From Candidatus Planktophila sp. (lineage in GTDB: Bacteria > Actinomycetota > Actinomycetes > Nanopelagicales > Nanopelagicaceae): a stretch of DNA of 11,103 nucleotides. Positions 7,796 through 11,103 of the stretch are shown here, in pieces. Below the pieces are notes generated by a model that did no database searches, was not told the DNA's origin, and was given only the letters and a program-made list of their open reading frames with translations. A program made the position numbers and the translations under genes. Each line of letters opens with the position of its first letter. Positions within the stretch are counted from its first letter, which is position 1. The DNA is taken from NCBI GenBank assembly GCA_024641555.1, contig JAHECV010000033.1, positions 1 through 11,103 of the forward strand, read 5' to 3'.

Positions 7796-8557
7796 TTACG
7801 GAATAAGTGTATTTGCGAATATTTGCCAAGCAAGTAGTGATTTAGCCACTAATGAGAGCGTTATGTAGGTGCGCTCTCCCCGCAGGTAATCCGCCCACTT
7901 GCCAACCTTTTTATATTGTAGATATTGAACAAGCGCAAATGAATTAAAGAGAACGAAGATGGTAAATACGATGAAATAGACAAAAGTCGGCGCTTTATTT
8001 TCGCCGGCGCCGCCGATCGCGAAGACATAGAACATCAGCGCAAGCCATGGGACTACTCCGGCGATGCAACCAAAGATAAACGGAACCCATCCGCCATTGC
8101 CTGGCTCTTCATACTTTTCCTGCAACCACCCGAAGAGGATCATGGAAACGTTTACGCCGAAGATGGAAATCAAAGCGGTGATATCTGAAACACCAGTCAC
8201 TTGTGCAATTAAGACAATCATTACTGAAGAGCTGATTGAATACTCAACCCAGCGGAAGAAGTTTCGGTGAGCGGCAAGCCCTGCGATATAACGTGGGAAA
8301 AATTTCGGGCTAATCACAATAAAGTGCGCCAGAGAAGAAAGTCCCAAAAAGATTGCAACACCTATTGCTAGAGGTGCGTTGTAAAGAACGATGAGATCGC
8401 CGAAAGTACTTCCAGGCGGACCAGACATATATCGCGCGGTGATTGGTAAGGTGAAATCCGAAGAAAGTGCAAGAACCGCCACCATCTGTGCTAGGTGAAG
8501 TACTCCAGCAATTAAATTGATACGGCGTAATCCGCTTTCGGTTATCTCTTTTGCCAT
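7796..8557 (-). CDS. Heliorhodopsin
   Basis: Retinal-binding seven-helix membrane photoreceptor of the heliorhodopsin family, which is inverted in the membrane relative to type-1 rhodopsins (N-terminus cytoplasmic) and is not known to pump ions in its prototype. 253 residues. Helices lie at about 10-32, 55-83, 98-121, 126-147, 158-181, 191-213 and 228-251. Key residues are RWVEYSISSSVMI (102-114) with Glu105 as Schiff-base counterion, FGVNVSMILFGWLQEKY (133-149), NSFALVQYLQYK (205-216) and SLVAKSLLAWQIF (235-247) with the retinal-binding Lys239. His21 and His78 match pocket histidines described in the prototype; numbering is offset by two from that protein as I remember it. I chose ATG at 8557: a TTG at 8578 would add seven residues absent from the family. 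TGTTACTTT (extended -10) ends 6 nt before this ATG, implying a leaderless mRNA. It is directly downstream of glnA. Confidence 0.97.
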   Translation of the reverse strand: MAKEITESGLRRINLIAGVLHLAQMVAVLALSSDFTLPITARYMSGPPGSTFGDLIVLYNAPLAIGVAIFLGLSSLAHFIVISPKFFPRYIAGLAAHRNFFRWVEYSISSSVMIVLIAQVTGVSDITALISIFGVNVSMILFGWLQEKYEEPGNGGWVPFIFGCIAGVVPWLALMFYVFAIGGAGENKAPTFVYFIVFTIFVLFNSFALVQYLQYKKVGKWADYLRGERTYITLSLVAKSLLAWQIFANTLIP

Positions 8558-8563
8558 GCCAAT

Positions 8564-8569
8564 AAAGTA
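8564..8569 (-). promoter_or_regulatory. Predicted extended -10 promoter for leaderless heliorhodopsin
   Basis: TACTTT (TANNNT) preceded by TGT, an extended -10, ends 6 nt before the heliorhodopsin ATG at 8557. It lies in the 36-nt gap after the glnA stop. No Shine-Dalgarno and no good -35 are visible. This would give heliorhodopsin its own transcript in addition to any read-through from glnA. Confidence 0.55.
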
Positions 8570-8593
8570 ACAGCCCAACTGGGAAAAGCGGTG

Positions 8594-9886
8594 TTACAGA
8601 ACGGGTAAATATCGATCTAACTCGTAGGCGCTGACTTGGCGGCGATAGTCCTGCCATTCCGCGCGTTTATTGCGAAGCACGTATTCAAAGACATGCTCAC
8701 CTAAAGTCTCACGCACTAGTTCGCTCTTCTCCATAATGGAGATTGCCTCATCGAGGTTGGCTGGAAGTGAATCTGGGTTGGCGCTATCAACTAATTCGTA
8801 CTGCTCTTCGATTCCCTTTAGCCCAGCAGCCAACATAACGGCGTAGGCCAAGTAAGGGTTGCATGCTGAATCTGGCGAACGAAATTCGATTCGAGTTGAA
8901 TTTTCCTTATTTGGTTTATACATCGGAATACGAACCAGAGAGCTGCGATTGTTATGGCCCCATGAAATCAGCGCAGGCGCTTCGCCGCCGCCTTGCAGAC
9001 GTTTATAAGAGTTAACCCATTGATTTGTCACTGCAGTAATTTCCGATGAGTGCTGCAAAATTCCGGCGATAAATGAGCGAGCAACTTTCGATAGATTAAA
9101 TTCGGCAGAAGCATCGTAGAAAGCGTTCTTCTCGCCTTCAAAAAGTGAAACGTGGGTATGCATGCCGCTACCTGGATGATCGGTAAATGGCTTAGGCATG
9201 AAGGATGCGTAGAAACCTTGTTCCAGCGCAACTTCCTTAATTACATGGCGGAAGGTCATGATGTTATCTGCAGTGCTAAGCGCATCGGCATAACGAAGAT
9301 CGATTTCTTGTTGGCCAGGAGCGCCTTCATGGTGGCTAAATTCCACAGAAATACCCATCGCTTCCAACATGGTGATCGCCTGGCGACGGAAGTCATGTCC
9401 AACCACGGCAGGTGTGTGATCGAAATATCCACCTTGATCAACCGGTACTGGTTGTTCGCCCTTTACTGGTGAATTCTTAAATAAGAAGAATTCAATTTCG
9501 GGGTGGGTGTAACAGGTGTAGCCCATTTGCGCCGCTTTATTTAAAGTTCGGCGAAGCACATTGCGCGGGTCAGCAGGTGAAGGCGATCCATCGGGCATCG
9601 TGATGTCGCAGAACATGCGCGCGGCACCCGGTGCTTCAGTGCGCCACGGCAAGATAGAAAATGTTGCAGGATCAGGTTTTGCCAACATATCCGATTCGGT
9701 AACTCGCGCAAAGCCTTCAATGGCCGAACCATCGAAACCGATGCCTTCTTCAAAAGCATTTTCAAGTTCTGCTGGAGCAATGGCAACTGATTTCAAATAA
9801 CCCAAGACGTCGGTAAACCATAAACGGATAAAACGAATATTGCGTTCTTCAATTGTGCGAAGTACAAACTCTTGTTGCTTACTCAT
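8594..9886 (-). CDS. glnA: Glutamine synthetase type I, GlnA2-like
   Basis: Makes glutamine from glutamate, ammonia and ATP; normally a cytoplasmic dodecamer. 430 residues from the chosen start. Conserved parts are GIGFDGSAIEGFARV (48-62), HPEIEFFLF (128-136) with metal-binding Glu130 and Glu132, HHEGAPGQQEIDLRYADAL (185-203), GMHTHVSL (241-248), the glutamate/ATP-site NRSSLVRIP (313-321) and RIEFRSPDSACNPYLAYA (332-349). It most resembles actinobacterial GlnA2. The stretch between ELV (364-366) and LPANLDE (374-380) is very short, and the adenylylation-site tyrosine segment is absent. The frame is open to an ATG at 9919, but MSKQQEFVLRTIEERN matches the family N-terminus, so I prefer 9886; neither start has a strong Shine-Dalgarno. 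nadE lies upstream and heliorhodopsin 36 nt downstream. Confidence 0.96.
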   Translation of the reverse strand: MSKQQEFVLRTIEERNIRFIRLWFTDVLGYLKSVAIAPAELENAFEEGIGFDGSAIEGFARVTESDMLAKPDPATFSILPWRTEAPGAARMFCDITMPDGSPSPADPRNVLRRTLNKAAQMGYTCYTHPEIEFFLFKNSPVKGEQPVPVDQGGYFDHTPAVVGHDFRRQAITMLEAMGISVEFSHHEGAPGQQEIDLRYADALSTADNIMTFRHVIKEVALEQGFYASFMPKPFTDHPGSGMHTHVSLFEGEKNAFYDASAEFNLSKVARSFIAGILQHSSEITAVTNQWVNSYKRLQGGGEAPALISWGHNNRSSLVRIPMYKPNKENSTRIEFRSPDSACNPYLAYAVMLAAGLKGIEEQYELVDSANPDSLPANLDEAISIMEKSELVRETLGEHVFEYVLRNKRAEWQDYRRQVSAYELDRYLPVL

Positions 9887-9942
9887 TTGCGAATTAGGAT
9901 GCGAATCTTGGGAAGTCATACCCCAGATCTTGCCAAGGCAAA

Positions 9943-9958
9943 GTTACGGCTGTGTTAC
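9943..9958 (-). promoter_or_regulatory. Possible GlnR-like operator upstream of glnA
   Basis: A direct repeat GTAAC-n6-GTAAC (11-bp period) lies on the minus strand in the nadE-glnA gap. It resembles the actinobacterial GlnR box, whose half-sites follow GTnAC-n6-GaAAC, and it sits before a nitrogen gene. The second copy overlaps TAACTT, a possible -10 box. Only one pair of half-sites is present, and I do not know whether this organism encodes GlnR, so the call is tentative. Confidence 0.35.
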
Positions 9959-9963
9959 GTGGC

Positions 9964-11103
9964 CTATTCGCTCCAGCGGCTCGTCATTGGAAGTCTGCGA
10001 TCCTTTCCAAATGCCCGCTTAGAAACCTTTGGCCCAGGTGGATATTGGCGACGCTTGTATTCAGCCTTATCTACCATTGCAATCACCCGACGAACCAGCG
10101 CCTCATCAAAACCGGCTGCAAGCAACGCCGCAGATCCTTGGTCCTCATCTACGTAGGCGGTTAAGACGCGATCAAGTAATAAATAATCTGGAAGTGAGTC
10201 AGTGTCTTTTTGATCGGGACGCAATTCTGCACTTGGCTCTTTTTCAATTGAGTTAACCGGGATCGGTTCAGCCTCACCGCGTGCCCGCGCGATTTCATTG
10301 CGCCAACGAGAAAGCGCCCAGACATCGGTCTTGTAAATATCTTTGATCGGCGCAAAGCCGCCAACCGCATCTCCGTAAAGCGTTGAGTACCCAACGGCTA
10401 GCTCTGATTTATTGCCCGTGGCCAAAAGTAAATGCCCCTCTTGATTTGAGATGCCCATCAAAGTTGTGCCGCGAACTCGGGCCTGCAGATTTTCTTCGGC
10501 GAGCCCTTTTAATACCAAGTTATTCATATAAGCATCCACCATGGGCGCGATTGGCACGGTTCGGAAATGGATACCAGTTGCATTAGCAAAGGCCTGAGCA
10601 TCAGAGATCGAATGATCGGAAGAGTATTTACTTGGCATCGCAACGCCATTTACTCGCTTGGCGCCCAGTGCATCAACGGCTAGCGCAGCAACTAACGCCG
10701 AATCGATTCCACCCGATAAACCGATCACCACACTGCGGAAACCATTCTTTTCTACATAGTCGCGCAAGCCCACCACGATTGCGTTCCATATCTCTTCGCG
10801 ATCATCGAGACGGACGGCAACTCCTGGAACCAAGGCGCGATCAAGTTTTACTTCATCTTCCGAAATAATCACATCGGGTGAACTGGTTTTAGTTACGACA
10901 TCAATGTCGACAAGTGCGATGCCATCTTCAAATTGTGGCGCTCTTGCAATCACTGCACCGTCAGCACCAACCACGATGCTGTCACCATCAAAGACCAGAT
11001 CATCTTGACCACCGGTCATATTTACATAGACCAATGGCGCATCTGCTTGGCGAGCGCGCTTGGTTACCAGAGCTAAACGGGTATCGTCCTTGGCGCGTTC
11101 ATA
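9964..11103 (-). CDS. nadE: Glutamine-dependent NAD+ synthetase (5' end cut by window edge)
   Basis: Converts deamido-NAD to NAD using ATP and ammonia released from glutamine. The frame runs open through the right edge, giving 379 visible residues; an apparent TTG start at 11034 is internal, since the upstream codons continue the conserved sequence. Residues 1 to about 75 are the end of the nitrilase-type glutaminase domain (VYVNMTGGQDDLVFDGDS, 25-42). Its catalytic Cys and most of the rest of the domain are off the edge. The synthetase domain follows, with VIGLSGGIDSALVAALA (126-142, the SGGxDS ATP-pyrophosphatase loop), GNKSELAVGYSTLYGD and, near the C-terminus, RAFGKDRRLPMTSRW. The complete protein would be of the two-domain form that takes glutamine rather than free ammonia. 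It lies upstream of glnA on the same strand, with 44 nt to the longest glnA frame (77 nt to the preferred ATG). Confidence 0.96.
   Translation of the reverse strand, partial: YERAKDDTRLALVTKRARQADAPLVYVNMTGGQDDLVFDGDSIVVGADGAVIARAPQFEDGIALVDIDVVTKTSSPDVIISEDEVKLDRALVPGVAVRLDDREEIWNAIVVGLRDYVEKNGFRSVVIGLSGGIDSALVAALAVDALGAKRVNGVAMPSKYSSDHSISDAQAFANATGIHFRTVPIAPMVDAYMNNLVLKGLAEENLQARVRGTTLMGISNQEGHLLLATGNKSELAVGYSTLYGDAVGGFAPIKDIYKTDVWALSRWRNEIARARGEAEPIPVNSIEKEPSAELRPDQKDTDSLPDYLLLDRVLTAYVDEDQGSAALLAAGFDEALVRRVIAMVDKAEYKRRQYPPGPKVSKRAFGKDRRLPMTSRWSE

Noticed and set aside
8574..8584. CCCA/TGGG inverted repeat between glnA and heliorhodopsin as a terminator or operator
   Set aside because: Arms of four bases with a two-base centre cannot form a stable RNA hairpin and have no T-tract after them.
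8310..8657. 115-residue minus-strand ORF overlapping heliorhodopsin and the 3' end of glnA
   Set aside because: It is an out-of-frame shadow of the heliorhodopsin and glnA coding sequence with no recognisable domain or start signal; both overlapped genes are highly conserved.
9887..9919. Eleven-residue N-terminal extension of glutamine synthetase from an upstream ATG
   Set aside because: The added residues are polar and unlike the family, while the ATG at 9886 reproduces the usual GlnA2 N-terminus. Neither site has a strong Shine-Dalgarno, so the extension is not fully excluded.
11032..11034. TTG at 11034 as the start of nadE
   Set aside because: The 23 codons upstream to the window edge stay in frame and continue the conserved glutaminase-domain sequence, so the gene is truncated by the edge rather than starting here.

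Overview
The window looks like chromosomal DNA from a streamlined, moderate-GC actinobacterium, most likely a freshwater planktonic lineage of the acI / Nanopelagicales type. The grounds are: a heliorhodopsin very close to the freshwater actinobacterial prototype, a GlnA2-type glutamine synthetase, the long actinobacterial form of LeuA with a leader peptide, actinobacterial-style RecO and UppS, intergenic gaps of a few to a few tens of bases, and several genes that appear to be read from leaderless mRNAs. The taxon is inferred from protein recognition and layout, not from a marker gene. I see no mobile elements, CRISPR arrays, rRNA or tRNA genes.

Layout. Every gene except one lies on the minus strand, so transcription runs mostly from high to low coordinates. 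From the right edge: a 5'-truncated glutamine-dependent NAD+ synthetase (nadE, 9964-11103); glutamine synthetase (glnA2-like, 8594-9886) with a possible GlnR-like direct repeat upstream; heliorhodopsin (7796-8557) with its own likely leaderless promoter; and a Gfo/Idh/MocA-family NAD(P)-dependent oxidoreductase (6815-7768). Next comes a 177-bp regulatory interval (6638-6814) holding a 15-codon leucine leader peptide and mutually exclusive RNA hairpins in front of leuA (4910-6637). leuA is followed by recO (4164-4895) and uppS (3450-4160). The only plus-strand gene, a ZIP-family metal transporter (2705-3439), converges on uppS. It diverges, over only 31 bp, from a small antibiotic-biosynthesis-monooxygenase-fold protein (2398-2673). 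That gene is followed by glycyl-tRNA synthetase (glyS, 954-2333) and a 3'-truncated tRNA-dihydrouridine synthase (dusB, 1-949).

How the genes may work together. nadE and glnA both handle glutamine: GS makes it and NadE uses it as amide donor. The heliorhodopsin sits directly downstream of glnA on the same strand, and published work has reported that an actinobacterial heliorhodopsin binds and modulates glutamine synthetase. This neighbourhood therefore suggests light-linked nitrogen metabolism. The GS here lacks the tyrosine-containing adenylylation loop, so classical GlnE control is unlikely and another mode of control would be welcome. leuA has a leader peptide that could sense leucine supply. 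glyS and dusB serve translation and tRNA modification, recO serves recombinational repair, and uppS makes the lipid carrier for cell-wall synthesis.

The most notable points are the heliorhodopsin-glnA-nadE neighbourhood, the leuA leader with a possible pseudoknot, and a repeated TANNNT-(6-7 nt)-start-codon architecture pointing to leaderless transcripts at five start sites.
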